Translations under genes and position numbers: made by a program
Assembly: GCF_025717605.1 (NCBI RefSeq)
Contig: NZ_JAJIRQ010000007.1
Span: 62,001-126,000 of the forward strand
Length of the DNA: 64,000 bases
Direction of reading: 5' to 3'
Source of the DNA: Paucibacter sp. TC2R-5
Lineage (GTDB): Bacteria > Pseudomonadota > Gammaproteobacteria > Burkholderiales > Burkholderiaceae_C
Shown here: positions 32,764 through 40,850 of the stretch, piece by piece
Layout: the number at the start of each line of letters is the position of its first letter
Position numbering within the stretch: position 1 is the first letter of the stretch
The notes under the pieces: generated by a model
Told to the model about the DNA's origin: nothing
Seen by the model: only the letters and a program-made list of their open reading frames with translations
Database searches by the model: none

Positions 32764-33855
32764 TCAGAGCTGTGCTTGCGCCGCCCGCCAGCGCGCCACG
32801 GCCGCCGGCAGGGCCGCCAATTCGGTGATGATTTGGATGCCTTTCAATTTGAGCGGGTGCTTCAGCAGCAAAGCGCTGCCGCCCGCCCAGAGCTCGATCG
32901 ACGACGGCAAAGCGGCGCGCAGATCGGCCAGACCGCGCCGCACCATGCTGGCCGACATCAGACCGCTGAAACTCAGAGCAACGATATCGCTGCCATGTGC
33001 GCCGGCGGCAAGCGGCAATTGATCCACCGGGGTTTGCACCCCCAGGGACAGGCACTGGCAAGCATCAAGTACCATCAACGCCTCCGCCATCAACAGGCCC
33101 AAGCCATGCGGCTCACCCGGCAGCGTGGTCAACAGCACCCGGGGCCGGCCACTGTTGCCAGGCGCGGGCACACTCTGCACCGCCTGCCGCAAGAGTTGCT
33201 GCACGCATTCGGTGTAGATGTGCTCCTCAAACACCTCCAACTCGCCCCGCATCCATTGCTCACCCACCAAGCGGGTCATGGGCGCAACCCAATGCTGCAC
33301 AAAGTTACTCAAGCCTTGGCGCATCAAAGCTTGTGCCAGGTGTAGGCGCAACTCGTCCACCCTGTGGCTGCGCAACAGTTGCAGGCAAAACTGGTTCTCG
33401 GCGCTTTGATCAGCCTGAGCCATCACGGCGGACGCGCTGGCCACCTTGCGCTGCGCCCGTTGGGACAGCGCGGCACGGCCCGCCTCCTTATCCTGCAGCA
33501 AGGCTTCTAGGGCTTGCAGGGACGCAGGCACCACATGGCCGGGTCTGTGACCGCCGTCCAGCAAGCGCTTGAGCAGCCGCAAGCGCTGCACCTGATCGGG
33601 CGGGTAAACACGGTCGCCCGCACCGTCCCGCTGCGGCAGCGGGAAACCATAACGCCGCTCCCAAACGCGCAAGGTGTCCTTGCTCAGGCCGGTATCGCGC
33701 TCGACGGCGGCGATGCCCAACAGACTCGTCAGGTCCAGGTTCGTTGCTTCGCTGGCCCCGGGCATCCGCATTTCCACCGGCAACGCTGCCGGCAGCGCCA
33801 TAGCCATCTTTGAGGCCGCAGCAGCCGGCTTTCCAATCGATTTTCTAATGCTCAC
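32764..33855 (-). CDS. MerR-type regulator with B12-binding domain (CarH/LitR-like photoreceptor)
   Basis: A 363-residue regulator. N-terminal MerR winged helix at about 45-115 (IAAVERDTGLSKDTLRVWERRYGFPLP), a helical B12-capping region (about 160-235, with QHWVAPMTRLVGEQWMRGELEVFEEH), and a C-terminal cobalamin-binding Rossmann domain (about 245-360) with the E-x-H-x-x-G motif in GEPHGLGLLMAEAL. CarH and LitR bind adenosylcobalamin in the dark and repress; light breaks the Co-C bond and releases DNA. The start is a GTG; in-frame ATGs at 33807 and later are possible. It is divergent from glutathione peroxidase, with dyads in the shared region. Confidence 0.9.
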   Translation of the reverse strand: MSIRKSIGKPAAAASKMAMALPAALPVEMRMPGASEATNLDLTSLLGIAAVERDTGLSKDTLRVWERRYGFPLPQRDGAGDRVYPPDQVQRLRLLKRLLDGGHRPGHVVPASLQALEALLQDKEAGRAALSQRAQRKVASASAVMAQADQSAENQFCLQLLRSHRVDELRLHLAQALMRQGLSNFVQHWVAPMTRLVGEQWMRGELEVFEEHIYTECVQQLLRQAVQSVPAPGNSGRPRVLLTTLPGEPHGLGLLMAEALMVLDACQCLSLGVQTPVDQLPLAAGAHGSDIVALSFSGLMSASMVRRGLADLRAALPSSIELWAGGSALLLKHPLKLKGIQIITELAALPAAVARWRAAQAQL

Positions 33856-33943
33856 GCCGCCACCGCTTGCACCACCGTCCCTTGACGCTTAGCGTCGCTG
33901 GACATTTCACTCAGATTCCACATAGCAAGCCCCTTACCTCAAC

Positions 33944-33958
33944 TTTGTCCTAGACAAA
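33944..33958. promoter_or_regulatory. Operator-like dyad 1 (TTTGTC-N3-GACAAA)
   Basis: A perfect inverted repeat of 6-bp arms around CTA, immediately upstream of the -35 of the glutathione peroxidase promoter (TGGACA at 33962). A near copy lies at 34007-34021. MerR-B12 regulators bind such dyads at their own divergent promoters, so this is the likely operator. Confidence 0.6.
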
Positions 33959-33961
33959 CGA

Positions 33962-33990
33962 TGGACATTTTCTAAATACTGCCCTAATAT
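33962..33990 (+). promoter_or_regulatory. Sigma70-type promoter for glutathione peroxidase
   Basis: TGGACA (33962-33967), 17 bp, TAATAT (33985-33990); transcription should start near 33997. It is bracketed by the two TTTGnC-type dyads, an arrangement suited to repression by the divergent MerR-B12 regulator. Confidence 0.65.
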
Positions 33991-34006
33991 AGTTGCATGT
34001 CGAAGA

Positions 34007-34021
34007 TTTGACTAGGACAAA
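34007..34021. promoter_or_regulatory. Operator-like dyad 2 (TTTGAC-TAG-GACAAA)
   Basis: The second copy of the dyad, with one mismatch between the arms, just before the ATG at 34024. It also supplies the AGGA of the ribosome binding site. Both dyads are followed by the same ACGATG, so about 12 bp are directly repeated. Confidence 0.5.
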
Positions 34022-34023
34022 CG

Positions 34024-34629
34024 ATGAAAATGATCTCCAGGCCCATCTCTATCAGCAGCCTCACCCTCGCTGGTTTGCTGGCTTGCGCAGCGGCCGGCAA
34101 TTGCCTTGCCGCACCCGCATCTCCAGCGGTGAGCGCGGTCTGCCCGGCCCTGCTGCAGCGTGAAATGCCCCGCCTGCAAGACGAAAAACCGCAGGCGCTT
34201 TGTCAATATGCGGGCAAAGTGGTGATGGTGGTCAACACGGCCAGCTTCTGCGGCTTCACGCCGCAGTACAAGGCGCTCGAGACCTTGGCCGCACGCTATG
34301 CCGACCGAGGCTTGGTGGTGCTGGGTTTCCCGTCCAACGACTTCGGCAGCCAGGAGCCCGGCAGCAACAAGGAAATCGCCGAGTTTTGCGAAAACACCTT
34401 CAATGTGAAGTTCCCGATGTTTGCAAAATCGGTCGTGAAGAGCGGTAAGCCCGACACCAACCCGCTCTTTACCGACCTGATCAAGATCAGCGGCAGCGCG
34501 CCCAAGTGGAACTTTCACAAGTATCTGATTTCGCGCGACGGCCAGCAGGTCGTGAGCTTTTGGTCCACCACCGACCCCTTGAGCAAAAGCGTTACCGACG
34601 AGGTCGAACGCTTGTTGGCCAAACCCTGA
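34024..34629 (+). CDS. Exported glutathione peroxidase (Cys type)
   Basis: A 201-residue thiol peroxidase with a signal peptide (about 1-30, CLAAPAS cleavage region). The peroxidatic Cys is in VNTASFCGFTPQY, Gln and Trp positions in FPSNDFGSQEPGSN and PKWNFHKYLI complete the catalytic set. It reduces H2O2 and lipid peroxides in the periplasm, probably with thioredoxin-like donors. It is divergent from the MerR-B12 gene and under a promoter with its operators, so light-induced expression is likely. Confidence 0.92.
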   Translation: MKMISRPISISSLTLAGLLACAAAGNCLAAPASPAVSAVCPALLQREMPRLQDEKPQALCQYAGKVVMVVNTASFCGFTPQYKALETLAARYADRGLVVLGFPSNDFGSQEPGSNKEIAEFCENTFNVKFPMFAKSVVKSGKPDTNPLFTDLIKISGSAPKWNFHKYLISRDGQQVVSFWSTTDPLSKSVTDEVERLLAKP

Positions 34630-34796
34630 GTTTCATCTGACCAACCATGGCAGCGTTCGCAATCACAAAGCAAGCACTAAGCAGCGGACTGCCAGGCTTG
34701 GCAAGCCCTAATGCCTTGCCTGCGCGGTTCAATTTGTTAATGACGAATTCGTTCAATGCGCTTTGTAAACAATTGCAAACGCAAGAAAATTTACGC

Positions 34797-34822
34797 AATC
34801 CTATCGAAATTTCGATAGGATT
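34797..34822. promoter_or_regulatory. Perfect 26-bp palindrome
   Basis: AATCCTATCGAAA is followed directly by its reverse complement TTTCGATAGGATT, with no loop. It lies about 165 bp after the glutathione peroxidase stop and just before the structured RNA region. With no T-run it is more operator-like than terminator-like. TAGGAT within it (34816-34821) could be a -10 for the RNA, in which case a bound protein would cover the promoter. Confidence 0.6.
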
Positions 34823-34827
34823 GACAC

Positions 34828-34975
34828 ACTTACAGTCGCAAAGTCACTCCCTCAGTGGAGCAGAAATCTCGCAGCCGTTTTCCTCCTCCTCCCTCCCTCC
34901 CTCGTTGGCTGCGAGGCGCTTTGCGACTACTTTTATTCCAGGGGCTTGCGCCGCTAGCGCAAGCCCCTTTTCGTT
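34828..34975 (+). ncRNA. Candidate structured RNA with CCUCC-rich loop (sRNA or leader attenuator)
   Basis: Nested complementary segments are visible: an outer stem GTCGCAAAG (34835-34843) with CTTTGCGAC (34919-34927); a small hairpin CACT/AGTG just inside; an inner stem CTCGCAGCC (34868-34876) with GGCTGCGAG (34907-34915) whose 30-nt loop is nearly all C and U with repeated CCTCC; and then a strong terminator hairpin (34941-34967). The loop can pair with Shine-Dalgarno sequences, as the anti-SD loops of CcsR-type and related sRNAs do. Because an FAD oxidoreductase gene starts soon after the terminator, a cis-acting attenuator is the alternative. The promoter is not certain. Confidence 0.55.
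34941..34973 (+). terminator. Strong intrinsic terminator
   Basis: GGGGCTTGCGC and GCGCAAGCCCC form a perfect 11-bp stem around CGCTA, followed by TTTTCGTT. It ends the transcript from glutathione peroxidase or the candidate RNA. Confidence 0.85.
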
Positions 34976-35039
34976 GCCCAAGTCCGGGGCGAATGCTTTA
35001 CGCGAAACCCTGCCCACCGGCGCCGGCCATGCGCAAGGC

Positions 35040-36410
35040 TTGCTGCCTTTTTTGAGCCAGCTGTGCACGCAGCCTGTCCAAGCACCCGGAAGTAGCTCAA
35101 AACGTCGTGTCGCCGTGATCGGCTCTGGCATTGCCGGCTTATCGGCGGCCTGGGCCCTGAGTACGCAGGCGACCGTCAGCCTCTTTGAGGCCAATGACTA
35201 TTTCGGCGGCCACACACATACCGTCGATATCGAACTGGAAGGCCAGCGCCACGGCGTTGACACCGGCTTCCTGGTCTTCAACGAGCGCACTTATCCGCTG
35301 CTGATCGAGCTGTTCAAGCAATTGGGCGTTGACGTCGCCGCCAGCGAGATGTCGTTCTCGGTACAAGTGCCGGATCAGCAATTGGAGTGGAGCGGCAGCA
35401 ATCTGAACGGCGTGTTTGCTCAGCGCGCCAACCTGCTGCGGCCGGCCTTTTGGGGCATGTTGACCGACCTGCTGCGCTTTAACCGCCTGTGCACCGAGTT
35501 GGCCGAGCAAGGTCGCGAAGCCGCACTGGCCCAGCCCATCGGCGACTTCCTGCAACAGCATGGCTTCAGCCAAGCCTTCAGGAATTGGTATTTGCTGCCC
35601 ATGGTCGCCTGCATCTGGTCTTGCCCGACCCAGCAAATGCTGGAGTTTCCGATCTCGACCTTGATACGCTTTTGCCATAACCACGGCTTGTTGCAGGTCG
35701 CTAACCGGCCGCAGTGGTACACCGTGCGCGGCGGTGCCAAGCACTATGTGGAAAAGCTGCTGAGCCGGATCGCCGATGCCCGCCTGTCCTGCCCGGTGCA
35801 GCAGGTGCGGCGGCTGGCGCAAGGCGGGGTGGAGATCCACAGCGCTCGCGGTGTCGAAGTCTTCGACGAGGTGGTAATGGCCGGCCATAGCGACCAGGCG
35901 CTGCGAATGCTGGCCGAGCCGAGCAAGGCCGAGCAGCAAGTGCTGGGCGCCATTCCCTACCACCGCAACCGCGCGGTCCTGCATACCGACGCGCAGCTGA
36001 TGCCAAGCCGTCAGCGCGCCTGGGCGGCCTGGAACTATGAGCATGGCGGCCAACAAAGCGGCAGCGAGCAGCGTGCGGTATGCCTGCATTACTGGCTGAA
36101 CCGCCTGCAGCCGCTGCCTTGGAAGCAGGCGGTGATGGTGTCGCTCAACCCCGTGCGCGAGCCGGCGCCGGCTCAGGTCCTGGCCGAATTTGATTACGCC
36201 CACCCGGTCTTTGATCGCCCGGCCGTTGCCGCGCAAGCGCGCCTCCCCTTGATTCAGGGCGAGGGCCATGTCTGGTATTGCGGCGCCTGGACACGCTACG
36301 GCTTTCACGAAGACGGTCTGCTCTCCGGCCTGAGCGTGGCCAAGCAATTGCTGGAGCGCTGGACTCAGCAGGCGCCCCAACAGCCCGCCGGCCCGGCGAG
36401 CACCGCATGA
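35040..36410 (+). CDS. NAD(P)/FAD-dependent oxidoreductase (amine oxidase family)
   Basis: About 456 residues. The FAD-binding dinucleotide fold opens with RRVAVIGSGIAGLSAAWAL, followed by LFEANDYFGGHTHTVDIE and the family segments VDTGFLVFNERTYPLL, WYTVRGGAKHYVEKL, and a C-terminal FAD loop WYCGAWTRYGFHEDGLLSG. There is no ATG near the fold; in-frame TTG codons at 35040 and 35052 are the likely starts. ATGs at 34647 or 34740 would force the terminator into the coding region. In relatives of this gene set it acts with the CFA-synthase-like enzyme on membrane lipid acyl chains; that role is inferred. The stop overlaps the DUF1365 start. Confidence 0.88.
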   Translation: MLPFLSQLCTQPVQAPGSSSKRRVAVIGSGIAGLSAAWALSTQATVSLFEANDYFGGHTHTVDIELEGQRHGVDTGFLVFNERTYPLLIELFKQLGVDVAASEMSFSVQVPDQQLEWSGSNLNGVFAQRANLLRPAFWGMLTDLLRFNRLCTELAEQGREAALAQPIGDFLQQHGFSQAFRNWYLLPMVACIWSCPTQQMLEFPISTLIRFCHNHGLLQVANRPQWYTVRGGAKHYVEKLLSRIADARLSCPVQQVRRLAQGGVEIHSARGVEVFDEVVMAGHSDQALRMLAEPSKAEQQVLGAIPYHRNRAVLHTDAQLMPSRQRAWAAWNYEHGGQQSGSEQRAVCLHYWLNRLQPLPWKQAVMVSLNPVREPAPAQVLAEFDYAHPVFDRPAVAAQARLPLIQGEGHVWYCGAWTRYGFHEDGLLSGLSVAKQLLERWTQQAPQQPAGPASTA

Positions 36411-37225
36411 AACCCGCCGTAGGCCAGCCCAGCGGCAGCGCCGCCTGGCCCGAGCAAGCACTGATTGGGCGCGGCCAGGTACGCCATCGGCGTTTGCAGC
36501 CGGCCCAGCATGGTTTCAGCTACCGCAGCTATTTTTTGATGCTGCCGCTGCGTGCGCTGCGGCGTTCGCCCTGCCCGGCGCTGCACCGCAATGCCCGCTT
36601 CGCGGCGCTGCGCTGGTTGAGCTTTGCCGATGCCGATCACGGCGACGGCGGCCCCGATTGCCTGGCCTGGCTGGATGCCCTGCTGCAGCGTGAAGGCGTG
36701 CATGACGCCGACGGCGAGGTGTGGCTGCACTGTTACCCGCGCGTGCTCGGCCACACCTTCAAGCCGGTCAGTTTTTGGTACTGCCAGCGCGCCAACGGCG
36801 AGTTGGCGGCCATCGTCGTCGAGGTCAACAACACTTTCGGCGAGCGTCACTGCTATTTGCTGCAAGGCCCCGAGTTGGCCCTCGGGCGCGAGATGCAAGC
36901 GAGCAAGGTCTTCCATGTCTCGCCGTTTTGCCGGGTTGCCGGCCGTTATCGCTTTCGCTTCATGCACAGCAGCGGCCCCGGCGGGCTGCGCACCATTGCC
37001 CGCGTGGACCATGAAGACGACAACGGCGAGTTGCTCTTGCAGACCAGCGTCAGCGGCCAGCTGCAGCCCTTGAGCGAAGCCAGCGCTCGCGCGGCATTCT
37101 TCGCCGTGCCGGCGCTGAGCTTGCTGGTGCTGGCACGCATCCATTGGCAGGCCTTGCGGCTATGGATCAAGCGCGTGCCTTTCTTCTCGAAACCTCTCCC
37201 TCCCGAATCCCTGTTGACTCGCTGA
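36407..37225 (+). CDS. DUF1365 protein
   Basis: A 272-residue protein of the DUF1365 family, with the conserved RHRRLQPAQHGFSYRSYFLML start region, WLHCYPRVLGHTFKPVSFWY, VVEVNNTFGERHCYLL and KVFHVSPFC. DUF1365 is nearly always encoded between an FAD oxidoreductase and a CFA-synthase-like methyltransferase, as here, and is thought to take part in acyl chain modification. ATGA overlap upstream; 16 bp to the methyltransferase gene. Confidence 0.92.
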   Translation: MKPAVGQPSGSAAWPEQALIGRGQVRHRRLQPAQHGFSYRSYFLMLPLRALRRSPCPALHRNARFAALRWLSFADADHGDGGPDCLAWLDALLQREGVHDADGEVWLHCYPRVLGHTFKPVSFWYCQRANGELAAIVVEVNNTFGERHCYLLQGPELALGREMQASKVFHVSPFCRVAGRYRFRFMHSSGPGGLRTIARVDHEDDNGELLLQTSVSGQLQPLSEASARAAFFAVPALSLLVLARIHWQALRLWIKRVPFFSKPLPPESLLTR

Positions 37226-37241
37226 CGAGCCCATACCCCGT

Positions 37242-38462
37242 ATGAACTCCACCACCCTCAAACACCGCCTCGCCCTGCCCGACGACGCGCCCGCGGCCGC
37301 CCGCACCGTGTTCGGCCTGCTCACGCATCTGCGCCACGGCAGCCTGGATGTGCAAATGCCGGACGGCGCGACCGCCCACTTTGGTGACGCCCATGGCCCG
37401 CGCGCGGCTTTTCGCATTCTCGACTGGGCCGTTTGCTCAGCCAGCCTGCGCTCGGGCGATATCGGCTTCGCTGAAAGCTATGTGGCCGGCCACTGGAACA
37501 CGCCCGATCTGCGCGCCTTGCTGGAGCTGTTCATCCGCAACCGGGCCAGCCTGGACCAGGCGATCTTCGGTTCCTGGTGGGGTGCGGCCCTGCACCGGGT
37601 TCGGCACCTGTTCAAGCGCAATAGCCGCGCCGGCAGCCGCAAGAACATCCATGCCCATTACGACATCGGCAATGATTTCTACAAGCTCTGGCTGGACCCG
37701 AGCATGAACTACTCCAGCGCCTGGTTCGAGGCCGGTGCCCAGCAATCCTTGAGCGAAGCGCAAACGGCCAAGATGCAGCGCGCCCTGCGCGAATGCGGCG
37801 TCCAAGCGGGCGACCGGGTGCTGGAAATCGGCTGTGGCTGGGGTGCGGTGGCCGAGACCGCCACGCGCGACTTTGGCGCAGTGCTGACCGGCGTCACCCT
37901 GTCCAGCGAGCAACTGGCCTGGGCCCAGCGTCGCATGGAGGAAGCGGGGCTGAGCGCCAAAGCCGACCTGCGCTTGCAGGACTACCGCGACATCGCCGAC
38001 CCGGCTTTCGATGCGGTGATTTCGATTGAGATGTTCGAAGCCGTCGGTCAGGAATACTGGGATGGCTATTTCAAGACCGTGCACGCCAAGCTCAAGTCTG
38101 GCGGGCGCGCCTGCATCCAGACCATCACCATTCGCGATGACTTGTTTGATCGCTACAGCCGCTCAAGCGACTTCATCCAGCAATACATCTTCCCCGGCGG
38201 CATGTTGCCCAGCCCGAGCAAGTTCCGCGCCCATGCTGCTAAAGCCGGCCTGCGGGTCGTCAATGAACTCGCCTTTGGGCAAGACTACGCGCGCACCTTG
38301 CAGCTTTGGCGTGACGCCTTTTTACGCCATGAAGGTGCCGTGCGCGAGCAGGGATTTGATACCCGCTTCCTGCGCCTGTGGGAGTTCTACCTGGCCTATT
38401 GCGAAGCCGCTTTTGCGGCCGGCAATACCGATGTGATGCAGTTCACTTTGGTGAGGGACTAG
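37242..38462 (+). CDS. Cyclopropane-fatty-acyl-phospholipid synthase-like methyltransferase
   Basis: A 406-residue SAM-dependent enzyme with a helical lipid-binding N-terminal domain (1-120) and a Rossmann methyltransferase domain. Signatures: SRKNIHAHYDIGNDFYKLWLD-type start of the core, SAM loop VLEIGCGWGAVAE, FEAVGQEYWDGYF, and YIFPGGMLPSPSKF. It would transfer a methyl or methylene unit to unsaturated acyl chains of membrane phospholipids. In Rhodobacter-like photo-oxidative regulons, related enzymes lead to furan fatty acids; which product is made here cannot be seen. Confidence 0.92.
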   Translation: MNSTTLKHRLALPDDAPAAARTVFGLLTHLRHGSLDVQMPDGATAHFGDAHGPRAAFRILDWAVCSASLRSGDIGFAESYVAGHWNTPDLRALLELFIRNRASLDQAIFGSWWGAALHRVRHLFKRNSRAGSRKNIHAHYDIGNDFYKLWLDPSMNYSSAWFEAGAQQSLSEAQTAKMQRALRECGVQAGDRVLEIGCGWGAVAETATRDFGAVLTGVTLSSEQLAWAQRRMEEAGLSAKADLRLQDYRDIADPAFDAVISIEMFEAVGQEYWDGYFKTVHAKLKSGGRACIQTITIRDDLFDRYSRSSDFIQQYIFPGGMLPSPSKFRAHAAKAGLRVVNELAFGQDYARTLQLWRDAFLRHEGAVREQGFDTRFLRLWEFYLAYCEAAFAAGNTDVMQFTLVRD

Positions 38463-38464
38463 CC

Positions 38465-39034
38465 GTGCAACGCCGCCGCGTATGCCAACTCGGGGCCGCT
38501 GCCATAACGTCGACTTTACTGACACCCCAGTTAAGTCTGGCGGGCCCCGGCGAAGCGGCGTCGGCGGCGCCTCCGGAGCTGGCGAACTTGCGCCAGCTGG
38601 CGCAGGCGCAGATGCGCTTCTTCGGCCTGCTGATTTACGACATCCGGCTGTGGGCCAAGGACGCGGTCGACGCGCAAAACTGGCCGCAGCAGGTTTTGGC
38701 CCTGGAGCTGGAATACGCCCGCAGCTTGAGCGGTACCGAGATCGCCAAACGCTCACTGACCGAGATGCGCCGCCAGTCCGAGATCGGCAGCGAACAAGCC
38801 CAGCGCTGGTTGGCCGAGATGGAGGCTGCATTCCCCGACGTCAAAGCGGGCGACCGCATCAGCGGCCTCAACGAACCCGGCGCTGGCATCAATTTCTTCG
38901 TCAACGGCCGCCTGCAGCGCAGCATCAAAGACCCGGTCTTCAGCCGCCTGTTCATGGGCATCTGGCTGGCCCCGCAAACCTCCGAGCCCAAGCTGCGCAA
39001 GCAGTTACTGGGTAGCGCAGCCGGTGGCGCCTAA
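38465..39034 (+). CDS. Chalcone isomerase-like exported protein
   Basis: A 189-residue protein from a GTG two bases after the preceding stop. It has a Tat/Sec-like signal (RRRVCQLGAAAITSTLL, to about residue 25) and a chalcone isomerase-like domain (FFGLLIYDIRLWAKDA, EYARSLSGTEIAKRSLTEM, GAGINFFVNGRL, RLFMGIWLAPQT). Bacterial members are usually not flavonoid enzymes and may bind fatty acids. It overlaps the MFS gene by 11 bp. Confidence 0.88.
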   Translation: MQRRRVCQLGAAAITSTLLTPQLSLAGPGEAASAAPPELANLRQLAQAQMRFFGLLIYDIRLWAKDAVDAQNWPQQVLALELEYARSLSGTEIAKRSLTEMRRQSEIGSEQAQRWLAEMEAAFPDVKAGDRISGLNEPGAGINFFVNGRLQRSIKDPVFSRLFMGIWLAPQTSEPKLRKQLLGSAAGGA

Positions 39035-40301
39035 GCTGGCGCTTGACCCGACGCTGAGCCCGGCGGCCGGCGCGCGCTATGGCGCACTTGGCTTCGCGCT
39101 GGCCTTTGTGGCCTTGCCGCTCTACATCACCCTGCCCGCCCATTACGCCCAGGAGTTCGGCATGCCGCTGGCCCTGCTGGGCGCGCTGCTGCTGGGCGCG
39201 CGCTTGGCCGACGCCTTGATCGACCCCTGGATCGGGCGCTTGTGTGACCGCTGGCTGATTCAGCACGCGAGCCGCGTCCTGCCCTTGATGGCGGGCGCCG
39301 CAGCGCTCTTGTTGCTGGGCTTTTTTGGCCTGTTCTTTCCGCCCTGGCGTGGGCAGACCGCCTTGCTGCTTTGGTGCGGCACTTTTCTGATGCTCACTTA
39401 TCTTGGCTATAGCTTGCTGAGCGTGATGCACCAAGCCTGGGGCGCGCGCTTGGGCGGCTCGGCCGGCCAGCAAACGCGGCTGGTCGCCTGGCGTGAGGGC
39501 TTTGCGCTCGCGGGCGTGATCAGCGCCAGCTTGCTGCCGGGCTTGATCGGCCTGCCGGCAACGGCTGCAGCCCTGGGCGCGGCCCTGCTGCTGGGCCTGT
39601 TGTTGCTGCGCCTGGCCCCGCGTGCGCCGGCTTTACGGCTTGAAGCCAGTGTTGCAGCCGTTCCAGTCTGGGAGTCGGCAGCGTTCAAGCGGCTGCTGGC
39701 GGTGTTTTTGCTCAACGGCATCGCGGCCGCGATACCGGCCAGCCTCTTGCTGTTTTTCGTCCGAGACCGCTTGCAGACGCCGCAATGGGAAAGCGCCTTT
39801 CTGGGCCTGTACTTCATTGCGGCGGCGCTGTCTTTGCCGATGTGGCTGCGCATGGTAGCCCGCATAGGCCAAGCGCGCAGCTGGGGCTTGGCCATGCTAT
39901 TGGCCGTGGCGGCTTTTGCCTGGGCCGCCACCCTGGGTGCCGGCGATAGCATGGCCTTTGCCTTGATCTGCGTGGCCAGCGGCTTCGCTGTCGGCGCCGA
40001 CCTGGCCATTCCTGGCGCCATGCTGGCCCGCGTGGTGCACGCGGCGGGCTATGGCGGGCGGGCCGAGGGCGCTTTCTTTGGCTGGTGGAATGCGGCCACC
40101 AAGCTCAACCTGGCCTTGGCTGCCGGCTTGAGCCTGCCGCTGCTGCAGGCGCTGGACTACGCGCCCGGCCGGCGCGACGCAGATGCTTTGCGCGCACTCA
40201 CGCTCGCCTATTGCCTGTTGCCCTGTGTATTGAAACTGCTGGCCGCCGGCCTGCTGTACTTGTTCTGGATACGCCCCAAAGGCGCCGAGGAGTTGATGTG
40301 A
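39024..40301 (+). CDS. MFS transporter, GPH/MelB-like
   Basis: A 425-residue protein with about twelve membrane helices, starting at a GTG. It carries the loop motif GARLADALIDPWIGRLCDRW between helices 2 and 3, as in the GPH sugar:cation symporter group, and a central cytoplasmic loop at about 195-215. In this conserved gene set the substrate is unknown. The stop overlaps the DUF3833 start (GTGA). Confidence 0.88.
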   Translation: MAPKLALDPTLSPAAGARYGALGFALAFVALPLYITLPAHYAQEFGMPLALLGALLLGARLADALIDPWIGRLCDRWLIQHASRVLPLMAGAAALLLLGFFGLFFPPWRGQTALLLWCGTFLMLTYLGYSLLSVMHQAWGARLGGSAGQQTRLVAWREGFALAGVISASLLPGLIGLPATAAALGAALLLGLLLLRLAPRAPALRLEASVAAVPVWESAAFKRLLAVFLLNGIAAAIPASLLLFFVRDRLQTPQWESAFLGLYFIAAALSLPMWLRMVARIGQARSWGLAMLLAVAAFAWAATLGAGDSMAFALICVASGFAVGADLAIPGAMLARVVHAAGYGGRAEGAFFGWWNAATKLNLALAAGLSLPLLQALDYAPGRRDADALRALTLAYCLLPCVLKLLAAGLLYLFWIRPKGAEELM

Positions 40302-40843
40302 AGCTGCTGTTCAAATTTTTCTGGGCTCTCAAATTCGGCGCTTTGGCGCTCTTGTTGAGCGCCTGCGCCGCTCCGCCCAACCCGGCCGATTACGCGCAGG
40401 AAACGCCCAAGCTGGAACTGCGCAATTATTTGAACGGTCCCTTGCTGGCCCACGGTATGTTCACCGACCGCAGCGGCCATGTGAAGCGGCGCTTCACCGT
40501 CAAGCTCAAGGGAAGCTGGGAAGGCGATACCGGCGTGCTGGAAGAAGACTTCGAATACAGCGACGGCGCCAAGGAGCGACGCGTCTGGACCATCAAGGAC
40601 CTGGGCGACGGGCGCTACAGCGGCACAGCCGGCGATGTGGTCGGCACGGCCACCGGCGTGGCCGCTGGCAACGCCCTGCGCTGGAGTTACACGCTCAAAT
40701 TGCCGGTGGACGGCAAGGTCTACGAGGTCGATTTTGACGATTGGATGTACCTGATCGACGACAAGGTGATGCTCAACAAGGCGCGCATGAGCAAGTTCGG
40801 CTTCGAGCTGGGCCAAGTGACGCTGTCCTTCCAGAAGCTCTGA
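40298..40843 (+). CDS. DUF3833 lipoprotein
   Basis: A 181-residue lipoprotein from a GTG overlapping the MFS stop. Signal 1-24 with lipobox LLSAC (LALLLSACAAPP), then a beta-rich, lipocalin-like domain (LLAHGMFTDRSGHVKRRFTV, VLEEDFEYSDGAKERRVWTI, YEVDFDDWMYLIDDKVMLN) that defines DUF3833. It probably binds or carries the lipid or pigment that the cluster modifies; that is inference. Confidence 0.9.
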   Translation: MKLLFKFFWALKFGALALLLSACAAPPNPADYAQETPKLELRNYLNGPLLAHGMFTDRSGHVKRRFTVKLKGSWEGDTGVLEEDFEYSDGAKERRVWTIKDLGDGRYSGTAGDVVGTATGVAAGNALRWSYTLKLPVDGKVYEVDFDDWMYLIDDKVMLNKARMSKFGFELGQVTLSFQKL

Positions 40844-40850
40844 GCTTGCG

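Noticed and set aside
34821-34849. TTGACA at 34821 as the -35 of the candidate RNA
   Set aside because: The matching -10 position reads TCACTC and would fall inside the RNA's own outer stem region.
34647-35039. N-terminal extension of the FAD oxidoreductase from ATG codons at 34647 or 34740
   Set aside because: The extension would run through a perfect palindrome, two stems and a terminator, has low-complexity Ser/Pro sequence, and precedes the FAD-binding strand by more than 110 residues. TTG starts near 35040 are more credible.
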